A DNA stretch of 64,000 nt from positions 124,001-188,000 of the forward strand of contig JBDRKJ010000007.1 of assembly GCA_043814035.1 (NCBI GenBank), written 5' to 3'. Shown here piece by piece: positions 34,122 through 42,021 of the stretch. Numbering within the stretch: the stretch's first letter is position 1; every line of letters starts with the position of its first letter. The DNA comes from Peribacter sp043814035. GTDB lineage: Bacteria; Patescibacteriota; Gracilibacteria; Peribacterales; Peribacteraceae. The position numbers and the translations under genes were made by a program. The notes beneath the pieces were generated by a model. It saw only the letters and a list, made by a program, of their open reading frames with translations, was not told the DNA's origin and ran no database searches.

Positions 34122-35510
34122 ATGACTCACATTGATCCCTTCATTTTCCGCGCCTACGACATCCGCGGAAAGGTTCCCGCACAGATGAATGAAGACATCT
34201 ACCGCCTGATTGGACAGGCTTTTGGTTCCATCGTGCGTGAACGCTACGCTCTCGATCACCCGAAGCTTGCCGTCGGACGCGACATGCGAACGCACAGTCC
34301 GCGCTTACAGCACTCCCTCATCGAAGGGCTCATTGGGACAGGGTGTGAGATCTTCGATATCGGCATGACGCCGAGCCCCGTGAACTACTTCACTATCGTT
34401 CAGCAGCAGCTCGATGGAGGTCTGCAAGTCACCGCAAGCCACAACCCGAAAGAGGATAACGGCGTCAAACTTCAGATGCGGGGTGCAGTCGCGTTCGCCG
34501 GGGAAGACATTCAAACACTGCTTAAAAGAATTCAGGCTGGTACGTTCCTCACAGGTGAAGGCTCTGTGCAGCCCATCGATGGCATCGCACCGTATCTGGA
34601 TTGGATCACAGAGCAGTTCGGCACGTGTGCCGAAGGGGCAACTGTTGTGATCGACACGGGCAACGGTACATCCGGACCCGTGATGCTCGAGGCACTTAAG
34701 CACATTGGGGCCAATGTCATCGGGCTCTACTTGGAACCGGACGGCACGTTCCCCAATCATCCCGCTGATCCCAGCAAGCGAGATACACTCAAAGAGCTGC
34801 AAGAGAGAGTGCAGACAGAGAAAGCAAACATTGGTTTTGCCCTTGATGGCGACGGAGATCGTCTGGGTGTTGTAGATGAGCAGGGCACTATCCTCAGCTG
34901 CGATCAGACACTCCTCTTTCTTGCAGAAGATTACCTCAAACGATTTCCCGGTAAACCCGTTGTATTCACGACGAGCATGTCTTCGACGCTCGAAACCGAA
35001 ATCCAAAAGTGGGGTGGAGAGCCTGTGATGTGCAAGGTGGGCCACTCCTTCGTGGAGCACGAGATGCAGAAGCACGGCGCCCCGCTGGGCGGCGAGCAGT
35101 CGGGTCATTTCTTCTTAGAAGATCTTGCACACGGTTACGATGACGCCCTTATCGTGGCCCTGCAGGTGCTCGCGATTCTGTGGCGCACAAAGGAACCTCT
35201 CTCGCAACGCCTTGCACGCTACCCCAAAGTCTTCGTAGCACAGGAACTGAGGCCGACCTGCCCCGACAACCGTAAGTTCCAGGTGATCGATAGCATCATC
35301 GCGCACTTCGAGAAGACGTATCCCGTAAATACGATGGATGGTGCGCGCATCGATTTCGGTGATGGTGCGTGGTCGAATATCCGCGCGAGCAACACGAGCC
35401 CCAAGCTCTCGATCTGCATCGAGGCACGCTCGCAAGAGAGGCTCGTAGAGATTGAAGGGCTCATTCTCGAGCACCTTAAAACATACCCAGAGATCACGCT
35501 TAAAGGCTGA
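34122..35510 (+). CDS. Phosphomannomutase/phosphoglucomutase
   Basis: This alpha-D-phosphohexomutase of about 462 aa interconverts hexose 1- and 6-phosphates. It contains FRAYDIRGK at the N-terminus, the phosphoserine loop TASHNPKEDNGVK (about 104-116), the metal loop DGDGDRLG (about 243-250), the sugar-binding GGEQSGH (about 325-331) and a C-terminal phosphate-binding RASNTSPK. The ATG at 34122 is preferred over a longer frame from 34056 because homology starts at MTHIDPFIFRAYDIRG. It could feed nucleotide-sugar synthesis or link glucan breakdown to glycolysis. Confidence 0.93.
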   Translation: MTHIDPFIFRAYDIRGKVPAQMNEDIYRLIGQAFGSIVRERYALDHPKLAVGRDMRTHSPRLQHSLIEGLIGTGCEIFDIGMTPSPVNYFTIVQQQLDGGLQVTASHNPKEDNGVKLQMRGAVAFAGEDIQTLLKRIQAGTFLTGEGSVQPIDGIAPYLDWITEQFGTCAEGATVVIDTGNGTSGPVMLEALKHIGANVIGLYLEPDGTFPNHPADPSKRDTLKELQERVQTEKANIGFALDGDGDRLGVVDEQGTILSCDQTLLFLAEDYLKRFPGKPVVFTTSMSSTLETEIQKWGGEPVMCKVGHSFVEHEMQKHGAPLGGEQSGHFFLEDLAHGYDDALIVALQVLAILWRTKEPLSQRLARYPKVFVAQELRPTCPDNRKFQVIDSIIAHFEKTYPVNTMDGARIDFGDGAWSNIRASNTSPKLSICIEARSQERLVEIEGLILEHLKTYPEITLKG

Positions 35511-35586
35511 TTCTCCGCCAATAAACACCTTAAGACCGAGCACAATATTTGCTCAAGCCTTGGGGGGTGTGCTAGAGTGCTCGGCG

Positions 35587-35751
35587 ATGTGGCCATTTCG
35601 TCGCCGCTGCACTGAAGAAAAGAAAGGCAACCGCCTGATCAAGCGGCTCGTCGTTGGACTGATCATCGGCGGAGCCATCGGCTCTATCGTTGGCGGCAAG
35701 GTTATCGATAAGCACCGCCGCGAGCACGGCGTGGATAAGGATGAGGAGTAG
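35587..35751 (+). CDS. Small membrane protein, 54 aa
   Basis: The protein is MWPFRRRCTEEKKG, then a basic stretch, then one Gly-rich transmembrane helix (LVVGLIIGGAIGSIVGGK) and a charged tail. The helix style resembles YtxH/glycine-zipper small proteins. It is supported by a TTGCTC-18-TAGAGT promoter (35549-35578) ending 8 bases before the ATG. Function unknown. Confidence 0.6.
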   Translation: MWPFRRRCTEEKKGNRLIKRLVVGLIIGGAIGSIVGGKVIDKHRREHGVDKDEE

Positions 35752-35761
35752 GTGCTTGCCC

Positions 35762-36754
35762 TTATTCTTCCAGCTCACCCACAAGGCTCTTCTCCATGAC
35801 TTCACGTAGCCGGGGAGCGCTTTTGCTTTGTGTCAGTACCCACATGAGTTTGACGAGCGCACACTCGAATGTCAGATCTTTGCCAGAAATGACACCAAAC
35901 TGCTCTAGTGCGGCTTGCTTGCGAAAACGATGCAGATCGGTGCGGCCGCGAATGGTCTGTGACGTCATCACAATAGGAATCCCCTGTGCCGTGACGCGCC
36001 GCAACCACGGAAAGAGTCGTTCGGGGAGCATGCCGGGGCCGTAGGCACGCATGACGATGCCGTGCGGCTTGGTCGAGAGAATTGCATCGAGAAATGACGG
36101 TTGTAACGCTGGATGGAGCGTGACCGCGGCCACACACGAATCGAATGTAGGACGACACAGAAGCTGTCGCTTGCGCCGCACGATGCGTTGCTCACTCAAA
36201 TGCACGCCCTCATTGAATTCGGCAAGTGGTGGAATGCGTGTGGTATCAAACGTCTGCAGCAGCGACTGATCCACCTTCTTCGCCCGACATCCCCTGAGTA
36301 CATGGGGGCCCAGCACGATACAGACTTCGGCAATGTCGAGCTGAGCGGCGCGAATCGCAAACACCAAATTCATACGCCCGTCGCCAGAGATGTCATTGAT
36401 GGGCATAATCGCCCCGGTAAGGATCACCGGCTTACTCAGACCCTGCAGAGCAAAACTGAGGGCGGCGGCGGTGTACCCCATGGTGTTCGTGCCGTGTACG
36501 ACGACAAATCCATCGAAATCGTCGTAGTACTGCTCGATCGTCTGTGCGATTTCGATCCAGTCCTTCTCCGTGACTTCTGAAGATCCCACGTTGCTCAACG
36601 AAAAGAATTTGAGCGCCACTTCGCGCTGCAACTCAGGCAAAAAACGGTGGATTTCATTCAGAGACTCTATGGGCTCAATACGTCCGGTTTTGCGGTTCAT
36701 CTTCATCCCGATGGACCCGCCAACGTACAGAAGTGCAATCTTCGAACGTGCCAT
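35762..36754 (-). CDS. L-asparaginase-like protein with altered catalytic residues
   Basis: This 330-aa protein aligns over its length with cytoplasmic type I asparaginases: an N-terminal YVGGSIGM in place of YTGGTIGM, HGTNTMGYTAAALSF (about 85-99) in place of HGTDTM, VILTGAIMPIND, and LRGCRAKKVD carrying the expected Lys. Two catalytic positions differ: the first nucleophile Thr is Ser, and the Asp of the second triad is Asn (codon AAC). Activity may be reduced or changed. It is convergent with the 54-aa gene. Confidence 0.85.
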   Translation of the reverse strand: MARSKIALLYVGGSIGMKMNRKTGRIEPIESLNEIHRFLPELQREVALKFFSLSNVGSSEVTEKDWIEIAQTIEQYYDDFDGFVVVHGTNTMGYTAAALSFALQGLSKPVILTGAIMPINDISGDGRMNLVFAIRAAQLDIAEVCIVLGPHVLRGCRAKKVDQSLLQTFDTTRIPPLAEFNEGVHLSEQRIVRRKRQLLCRPTFDSCVAAVTLHPALQPSFLDAILSTKPHGIVMRAYGPGMLPERLFPWLRRVTAQGIPIVMTSQTIRGRTDLHRFRKQAALEQFGVISGKDLTFECALVKLMWVLTQSKSAPRLREVMEKSLVGELEE

Positions 36755-36823
36755 AGATGGAGTTTACTCGTGGACCTTGCTCGTGCAAGAAAATGGCAGA
36801 GGAGTCCCCTCATCTCGTTCCTA

Positions 36824-37459
36824 CTACTCACCGAGAATCACCTCCTCCACCTCGTGAACCGCTACGTCCAGTTGGTCATCGCGATTCACCACACGCGCCG
36901 TACACAGATCTGCAATCTTCAACTCTTTGTCCATACTGGCGATGCGCCGCTGCAGCTCTTCTTCTTCAATTGGTGCACGCTTGCGAATGCGCTCAATGAG
37001 CCCATCACGACTTTCAGGCAGAATGAAAATGGAGACGAGTGGAAAGCGCGCCTCCTTGCCAGAGAAGAGGGCGTGCGTACGAATGCTGTGAAAGCCCTGA
37101 ATATCCACTTCACGCACGACGGTCTTGCCCTGCGTCAGAGCAGGAACAATCTCTTCTTCGAGGGTGCCGTAGCGTGCTCCCTCGTGTACCTGCGCCCACT
37201 CGAGAACCTGATCCTGCGTGACGAGCGCATCGAACTCCTCATCCGAGAGAAAGCGGTAGAGATCATCACTCTCTCCTGATCGCTGCTTGCGGGTGGTGGC
37301 GCTGCGTGGAAACACGAACTCGGGATGATGCTTCTTAAGCTCCAGAAGCACCACGCTCTTGCCCACTCCGCTCGGCCCAATGATGAGCACGAGCTTGCCC
37401 TTCGCGTGACCAGATGACGTGCCCGTTATGCGGCTGGAAGAGGTCATACCCTTGCGCAT
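36824..37459 (-). CDS. gmk: Guanylate kinase
   Basis: GMP kinase of nucleotide metabolism. The P-loop is GPSGVGKS (about 29-36). The GMP-binding region includes SATTRKQRSGESDDLYRFLS (about 53-72) and YGTLEEEI, and the lid has EVDIQGFHSIR. It carries about 20 extra N-terminal residues rich in Ser/Thr. The usual Arg in the lid (often RVRTR) sits in LIERIRKRAP. The length of 211 aa is normal. Confidence 0.95.
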   Translation of the reverse strand: MRKGMTSSSRITGTSSGHAKGKLVLIIGPSGVGKSVVLLELKKHHPEFVFPRSATTRKQRSGESDDLYRFLSDEEFDALVTQDQVLEWAQVHEGARYGTLEEEIVPALTQGKTVVREVDIQGFHSIRTHALFSGKEARFPLVSIFILPESRDGLIERIRKRAPIEEEELQRRIASMDKELKIADLCTARVVNRDDQLDVAVHEVEEVILGE

Positions 37460-37476
37460 CCTACCGCATCGGACGG

Positions 37477-37505
37477 TTGTCTGACCATGGTAAGCGTGCT
37501 ATACT
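37477..37505 (+). promoter_or_regulatory. Promoter of the candidate structured RNA
   Basis: TTGTCT (37477-37482), a 17-base spacer and TATACT (37500-37505) predict a transcript start near 37512, in a region with no credible ORF. Confidence 0.55.
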
Positions 37506-37511
37506 GGCTAG

Positions 37512-38004
37512 ATTTGTTCTTTGACATCCCTGTCCATCATTTAACGCAGGGAGCAGTGAGAAGTGACACCGCGATTACACGGCTTCGGTGGCTTTATCGC
37601 TCTCGTCGTCCGTGTATCACGGATCCTCCTGAAGATCTTCTTCAGGCCCCGCACCTTTCTGTGCTTGCACAAAAGGGTGCGGGGTCAGTCACTTCTCTCT
37701 CCTCCCTGTTCTTCTCTGCACTCTGTGCAGAACACGGTTGACCGCCGTGCCACGCTGGGGCCTTAGGGTTCCGGCAAACACAAACATTCCACGCTCCCGG
37801 GGAACTATCGGGAGGCCGATGCCCGAGCTTCGGGCTACCACCAACACAAACACTGGTGCGCGCCCATTCTAGCGCGTACAGGACAGGGGGCCAGAGCCGG
37901 TCACTCTGGGACCGATCTCAAGCACATTACACTCGTGCATGAGGTCACGGGGCACTCGCCTCTTGCGTTCCACAGGGAACATGAGGGGCGGGTGCCCCAC
38001 TTTT
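37512..38004 (+). ncRNA. Candidate ~490-nt structured non-coding RNA
   Basis: A promoter at 37477-37505 and an intrinsic terminator at 37949-38004 bracket 490 bases with no supported gene. A long helix pairs 37547-37567 with 37688-37708 (19 of 21 Watson-Crick). It encloses CCTGAAGA/TCTTCAGG and CCCCGCACC/GGTGCGGGG hairpins. Further hairpins follow: CTGCAC/GTGCAG near 37726, CTCCCG/CGGGAG near 37794, GCCCGA/TCGGGC near 37821 and CCAGAG/CTCTGG near 37890. AACACAAACA occurs twice in unpaired stretches. I found no RNase P, tmRNA or SRP RNA core motif on either strand, so the class is unknown. Confidence 0.5.
37949..38004 (+). terminator. Intrinsic terminator of the candidate RNA
   Basis: GGGGCAC (37949-37955) pairs with GTGCCCC (37992-37998), and inner CCTC/GAGG and GTTCC/GGAAC stems extend it. 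TTTT follows at 38001-38004. Confidence 0.7.
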
Positions 38005-38018
38005 ATATGTGCAATTGT

Positions 38019-38357
38019 TTATGAGCGAAGCGGACCGACAGGCTGGCGCGCCGCAAGCAGGCAATCTTCGCGAGCCTCATACCTGTTCATGCCACTCTGA
38101 CGCCCACCGTATTTACATTCAACTGCCATCCAAATGGTTCCATCCGCTTCCACCCACATTCCGTACACGGTGCCCTGCCATTCATGATGCACGTGTACCA
38201 CTTCATTCCCTACCCTGAAACGTGCGCCGAGAAGTATCTGTGCCTCTTCATATACGCTGCGTTGCGTATGTGTGAGACGCCATGGAACGAAGGATGACGC
38301 GACAACCTCCGCACGTGGAACGGAATCGACGCTGCCCTCAGCAAGGAGCTCGGACAT
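38019..38357 (-). CDS. Hypothetical protein, 112 aa
   Basis: I do not recognise the family. The central segment FRVGNEVVHVHHEWQGTVYGMWVEADGTIWMAVECKYGG (given here as a region, about 47-85) alternates hydrophobic residues and turns like a small SH3/KOW-type beta barrel. The flanks are charged and less structured. It starts 22 bases after the stop of the methyltransferase-like gene on the same strand, suggesting co-transcription. Confidence 0.5.
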   Translation of the reverse strand: MSELLAEGSVDSVPRAEVVASSFVPWRLTHTQRSVYEEAQILLGARFRVGNEVVHVHHEWQGTVYGMWVEADGTIWMAVECKYGGRQSGMNRYEAREDCLLAARQPVGPLRS

Positions 38358-38378
38358 GGGACACCGTAATAGTACATG

Positions 38379-39041
38379 TCACCACTCGTAGAGCCAGAGC
38401 ATGTTTGTCTTGCCGAGCCATGGCACGACTTTCTTTGCCACGGGCTGCCGGTGTGGGAATGGGAAGACGTACGACACCACTTTCGTCCCGGGCTTGAGCT
38501 CCTGGTTCAATCGTTCCTCGAGCGACGGCATGACCGTGCCGAACAGGTAGAGGAACAGGCAATCGGCATCATGCAGATTCTGTTTCTTGGAATCACCGAG
38601 CCGGAAGGTGATCTTCTGCCCGCTCCACCAGATTCGCAGCTTACCGAGGAGCCAAACCGTCGGTACATACTCCCACCCAATAGCACGGATGCCCGGATGC
38701 AGACGTTTGGCCGTGATGAGGATGCGCCCATCCCCTGCTCCGAGATCGTAGACTGTCTCGTCTCCTCTAAGATCGGCAAACCGAATCATCTCTTCACTCA
38801 CCTGCTTGGAGGTGGGAACAAAGGGAACACCTACAAAGATGTTGCCCAGCGCCGTCACGATGACAGTGAGAAGCAGGAGAAACGCAATGCCGAGGAGCAG
38901 ATATCCAAAAAGAATACGTACACTGTACGTCAGACTGTTGGAATTCTCACATGTTAGTGGATTGGTGGAGCTGAGGGGACCCTTCGGTTTTTGCCTCAGG
39001 GCAAGCTCGAACCCTTCACTGCGTTCAGGATAAAACCCCAT
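38379..39041 (-). CDS. Membrane-anchored SAM-dependent methyltransferase-like protein
   Basis: After an N-terminal helix (about 44-70, ILFGYLLLGIAFLLLLTVIV) the protein has a class I methyltransferase domain with motif I VYDLGAGDGRIL (about 96-107). WEYVPTVWLLGKLRIWW follows and DADCLFLYLFGTVMPSLEERL lies at the motif IV position. The membrane anchor plus DLGxGDGRI recalls FAM173/ATP-synthase-c-subunit lysine methyltransferases, but the substrate is not shown. The first 25 residues are encoded by a dispersed repeat (PERSEGF), so the true start is probably further in at a non-ATG codon. Confidence 0.7.
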   Translation of the reverse strand: MGFYPERSEGFELALRQKPKGPLSSTNPLTCENSNSLTYSVRILFGYLLLGIAFLLLLTVIVTALGNIFVGVPFVPTSKQVSEEMIRFADLRGDETVYDLGAGDGRILITAKRLHPGIRAIGWEYVPTVWLLGKLRIWWSGQKITFRLGDSKKQNLHDADCLFLYLFGTVMPSLEERLNQELKPGTKVVSYVFPFPHRQPVAKKVVPWLGKTNMLWLYEW

Positions 39042-39079
39042 GGCTTGCCAACCGTAGTCAGGAGGGTCGTGCGTGAAAG

Positions 39080-39204
39080 GTCCACCTCCGCTCGCTACGG
39101 CGAGGCTACGGTGGACAACCTCCGCTCCTGGTTAGCTTGCCAACCGTAGCCGAAGCGACTCAATAGAAAAGTCGACCTCCGCTCCTTCGGAGACTACGGT
39201 CGAC
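39080..39204. repeat. Two covarying hairpin repeats
   Basis: Unit A is 39080-39116: outer GTCCACC/GGTGGAC, linkers TCCG and GCTAC, inner CTCG/CGAG. Unit B is 39171-39204: outer GTCGACC/GGTCGAC, linkers TCCG and ACTAC, inner CTCC/GGAG. Both stems differ by compensatory changes while the linkers are kept. A partial unit lies between them. Confidence 0.75.
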
Positions 39205-39224
39205 AACCTTCGCTTCGCGAAGGT

Positions 39225-39300
<76 letters not shown>

Positions 39301-39359
39301 AACGGTGAATTGCAGACGAGCAAGGAACTTAAGTGACGCAGTAAGTCGCAAGATCCGTT

Positions 39360-39393
39360 GCCCTCCGTAGTCCGCGCAGCGGCGAAGGAGGGC
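39360..39393. repeat. Hairpin repeat between the tRNAs, inverted orientation
   Basis: Outer GCCCTCC/GGAGGGC, linkers GTAGT and CGAA, inner CCGC, loop GCA, GCGG. This is the reverse orientation of the family seen at 39080-39204. Confidence 0.7.
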
Positions 39394-39429
39394 AGGCTCA
39401 TCTACACTGCCAGAAGAAAGAAAGAACCA

Positions 39430-39466
39430 GTCCTCCTTCGCCCGCAAATGCGGGTCTACGGAGGAC
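39430..39466. repeat. Hairpin repeat between the tRNAs
   Basis: Outer GTCCTCC/GGAGGAC, linkers TTCG and TCTAC, inner CCCGC/GCGGG with a 4-nt loop. Confidence 0.7.
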
Positions 39467-39511
39467 ATATCCCAGAACGTCCTCGGCTTCGCCTGCGGCG
39501 CTCTGGAGATA

Positions 39512-39589
39512 TGGTGCGCCCGGCAGGATTTGAACCTGCGATCTCCTGGACCGCAACCAGACGCTTTATCCGGACTAAGCTACGGGCGC
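39512..39589 (-). tRNA. tRNA-Arg (anticodon GCG)
   Basis: A complete cloverleaf of 78 nt on the minus strand. The acceptor arms are GCGCCCG and CGGGCGC. The anticodon stem is TCTGG/CCAGG with loop TTGCGGT (anticodon GCG). The T-arm is GCAGGTTCAAATCCTGC. The 3' CCA is encoded. Most bacteria read CGN Arg codons with an ACG anticodon edited to ICG, so GCG is unusual. Confidence 0.9.
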
Positions 39590-39727
39590 ACGTTCGAGAA
39601 GAAAGAACGAATACAAACAGCTCCGAAAAGCCGAGGAAGCGTAGCATTCGTGCTAAAAGGAAACAAACGTCTTTCGCGCTTTCCCGCAAGATCGACGAGG
39701 CTTTGGCGTCGGCGGGTCGTTTTCCTC

Positions 39728-39733
39728 TATACT
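39728..39733 (+). promoter_or_regulatory. -10 box of purE implying a leaderless mRNA
   Basis: TATACT ends exactly 6 bases before the purE ATG at 39740, so transcription should begin at the start codon itself. It also fixes the start, against a longer frame from 39530. Confidence 0.6.
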
Positions 39734-39739
39734 GCGGCC

Positions 39740-40189
39740 ATGCTCGTCACTCTCCTCCTTGGCAGTACGTCAGATACGGAATTTGCGCAGAAGATCGCCG
39801 ATGCGCTGAAAGAATTCTCTGTCCCCAGTGAGATCGTTGTGGCCTCGGCACACAAGGTGCCCGAAAAGGTGGTAGAGATCATCGCAAAACTCAATTCAGA
39901 TCCGCAGCCGCAGGTCGTCATCACCGTAGTCGGAATGAGCAATGGGCTCGCCGGAGTGGCTGCTGCCAGCTGCGTGCACCCCGTACTCACCTGCCCTCCC
40001 GCCAAGACGCTGGAGGAATACCAGGTGGATTTGCACTCGAGCCTGCGCATGCCATCGGATGTTCCGGTGATGACGGTGCTACACCCAAAAAATGCCGCAC
40101 TGGCTGCTGTGCGGATTCTTGCTGAAACTGACCCGGATCTGAAGAAAAAGGTGATAGAGCGCATTGAGAAGATCAAGGCAGGCTACTAG
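39740..40189 (+). CDS. purE: N5-carboxyaminoimidazole ribonucleotide mutase-like
   Basis: This 149-aa PurE-family protein begins LLLGSTSDTEFAQKIADAL, the family's SDxxxM region with Thr-Glu-Phe in place of the usual W/xPxM. It contains VASAHKVPEKV (about 36-46) with the catalytic SAH, and VGMSNGLAGVAAASCVHPVLTCP (about 67-89), matching the GxAAHLPG...PVIGVP segment. The start is set by the -10 box 6 bases upstream. The family's usual HLPG appears as SCVH, so the CAIR-binding loop is divergent. purN and purM are also in the window. Confidence 0.82.
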   Translation: MLVTLLLGSTSDTEFAQKIADALKEFSVPSEIVVASAHKVPEKVVEIIAKLNSDPQPQVVITVVGMSNGLAGVAAASCVHPVLTCPPAKTLEEYQVDLHSSLRMPSDVPVMTVLHPKNAALAAVRILAETDPDLKKKVIERIEKIKAGY

Positions 40190-40214
40190 TATCATCCTCT
40201 TTCTTCGATGATCT

Positions 40215-40967
40215 ATGTCGTCTCATCGTGCAGAACTGCGCTCGGATGTACGAAGGCTCGTCGATCTCCTCGATGATGCCAAGAGGGCGGATCAGTTGAT
40301 GAATCCGAGAGGTACAGAGAACGTCACCGCCATGCGTTCTACTCTTAAGAAAAGGTATGCGGAGATTGTCAGTCGAGCGAAGCAGGCTGTTCGTGCAAGC
40401 CCCCGCATGACGAAAAATACGTTAGGACAGGGAGAACGTAGAGTACTCAGTGAGCTTTTACAGGTACTCAAGGAACAACGCCGTATGATTTCCACTATTC
40501 GGCCGAACGATGGGTTGCTCGAGCACTTCTGTCGGGAACTCATGCGTACGAACATCATGTATACAGAAGTTTTTCCTAGTGTTTTGGAGCAACGGATCCG
40601 CCCGCCCATTCCCCTGAGCCTCTCGCACGAGTCCATGATCCCCGACGCCAAACAGCTCCTCAGAACACTGGCCGGCACAATCTCAAAACTCGCGCGATCG
40701 GAGCCGATGGTGCACAGTCTCGACGACACGCAGAAGAAGGTTGCGCAGCTGTGTGAAACCCTACTTAAGAATTGCGAGCAGGTGGCGTTCGAGGAGCCAG
40801 CAGACGGGGCTTATCGAGAGCGGATGGCGCTCTACCACCTGGCCCAGCCTCTCCTCACACTCGTCACCGAGATCCAAACAACACTCGTGCACCTGGAGGA
40901 ATGGAATCCTGTACGCCTCGGTATTTTCGTTGATTCCCTTAAAAGCATGCTTCGGCATCACTTATAA
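40215..40967 (+). CDS. Hypothetical helical protein, 250 aa
   Basis: I do not recognise the family. The protein is almost entirely predicted helix, basic in the first third (MRSTLKKRYAEIVSRAKQAV) and more acidic after about 150. There are no transmembrane segments, signal peptide or enzyme motif. It starts 25 bases after purE and may share its transcript. Confidence 0.65.
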   Translation: MSSHRAELRSDVRRLVDLLDDAKRADQLMNPRGTENVTAMRSTLKKRYAEIVSRAKQAVRASPRMTKNTLGQGERRVLSELLQVLKEQRRMISTIRPNDGLLEHFCRELMRTNIMYTEVFPSVLEQRIRPPIPLSLSHESMIPDAKQLLRTLAGTISKLARSEPMVHSLDDTQKKVAQLCETLLKNCEQVAFEEPADGAYRERMALYHLAQPLLTLVTEIQTTLVHLEEWNPVRLGIFVDSLKSMLRHHL

Positions 40968-41019
40968 CAACAGGATATTCATTGGAGGATGACGAAAGAG
41001 CGGCTAGAATAGGCCATCT

Positions 41020-41415
41020 ATGGCAGATTCCGACGTTTGCAGATTTCAGCGCATGGGCAAAGAAGTCGCCGATGCTCTCCGTGCACGGAAAACTGTCGAC
41101 GAACAAGGCGGCAATTCTGAGGAGGAGGTGCGATCAATCCGGCTACAGGTGACGACCACGGCGCATGCCCTCCTTGTGGCTTTTAATGGATTGTACGGAA
41201 AGTTTTTTCCGGATATGGCAAACATGATCGCCATCATGGCACTGCGCGAACTGGTCCGAGACAAAATTCACACGCTTTCCGTTGATCGTCCGGTGTGTCC
41301 TCGTCACCTCGGCAATCTGCTCACCGCGCTGGAGAGCTTGTCCATCCTGAATCCCGCCGCCTTGAGCTCCCCTCTTCTAGGGCCCGAGTTCGATAAGAAG
41401 AAGGAACTGAATTGA
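41020..41415 (+). CDS. Hypothetical helical protein, 131 aa
   Basis: Unrecognised. A small helical protein with a Leu/Met-rich core (FPDMANMIAIMALRELVRDKI, given as about 66-86) and a short PxxxSSPLLGPEF tail. It has its own TTGGAG-17-TAGAAT promoter (40982-41010) ending 9 bases before the ATG, another near-leaderless arrangement. Position between the 250-aa protein and the uracil glycosylase gives no functional hint. Confidence 0.6.
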   Translation: MADSDVCRFQRMGKEVADALRARKTVDEQGGNSEEEVRSIRLQVTTTAHALLVAFNGLYGKFFPDMANMIAIMALRELVRDKIHTLSVDRPVCPRHLGNLLTALESLSILNPAALSSPLLGPEFDKKKELN

Positions 41416-41453
41416 GTTCTGCACAGCACCACCAATATTGGTAGGATAGAGAC

Positions 41454-42005
41454 ATGGAACTCACCCTCCCCTTGCTACAGGAGAAGCTAAAGGCATGGAA
41501 AGGTTGCCCACTGCACGAGAATGCGAATGCGGTACTCGGCGAAGGGAACGAACACGCGCAGGTCATGTTCATTGGCGAGGCTCCCGGTGAGCAGGAGAAC
41601 CGTCTTGGCCGACCTTTTGTAGGACCCGCTGGCAAGTTTCTCGATGAGCTGCTCGCAAGTATCGGCTTCAAACGTTCAGATGTGTACATCAGTAACGTGG
41701 TGAAGTACCGCCCACCGGCGAACCGCGATCCTACAGACGAGGAAAAGGCGCAGTGCATGCCATGGTTGCAACTCGAGATCGCACTCATCAAACCCGCAGT
41801 CATCGTACCGCTGGGACGCCACGCACTAGGGCACTTCTTCCCCAAGCTCAGCATCTCGGCCGCGCACGGCAAACCGCAGAAGCTCTCAGACTCGGTGACA
41901 GTGTTTCCCATCTACCACCCTGCCGCCGCCCTGCACAACGGCAACTTACGCCAATCCTTGCTCGATGACTTCAAGGCACTCAGCGATTTTCTCGCATCCT
42001 CTTAA
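41454..42005 (+). CDS. Family 4 uracil-DNA glycosylase lacking two Fe-S cysteines
   Basis: This 183-aa protein has the family 4 signature GEAPGEQENRLGRPFVGPAG (about 41-60) and a C-terminal HPAAAL motif (IYHPAAALHNG) that flanks the uracil pocket. It should remove uracil from DNA. Family 4 enzymes bind 4Fe-4S through Cys residues equivalent to C17, C20, C86 and C102 of the Thermus enzyme. Here these are Trp15, Cys18, Tyr85 (NVVKYRPP) and Cys101, so two ligands are missing. A TAGGAT box ends 6 bases before the ATG, implying a leaderless mRNA. Confidence 0.9.
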   Translation: MELTLPLLQEKLKAWKGCPLHENANAVLGEGNEHAQVMFIGEAPGEQENRLGRPFVGPAGKFLDELLASIGFKRSDVYISNVVKYRPPANRDPTDEEKAQCMPWLQLEIALIKPAVIVPLGRHALGHFFPKLSISAAHGKPQKLSDSVTVFPIYHPAAALHNGNLRQSLLDDFKALSDFLASS

Positions 42006-42021
42006 GTCCTAACCCAGCACC

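Noticed and set aside
34053..35543. Minus-strand ORFs opposite the phosphohexomutase
   Set aside because: They are shadows of a gene with clear active-site motifs on the plus strand.
37487..37741. Open frame of 84 codons in the candidate RNA region
   Set aside because: Its sequence follows the long RNA helix and hairpins, it shows no protein family features, and it ends well before the terminator.
37512..38004. RNase P RNA, tmRNA or SRP RNA
   Set aside because: I looked on both strands for the GAGGAAAGTCC/ACAGNAA pair, for a tRNA-like end with a GGTTCGA T-loop, and for the GGAAGGNAGCAGCC domain; none was found.
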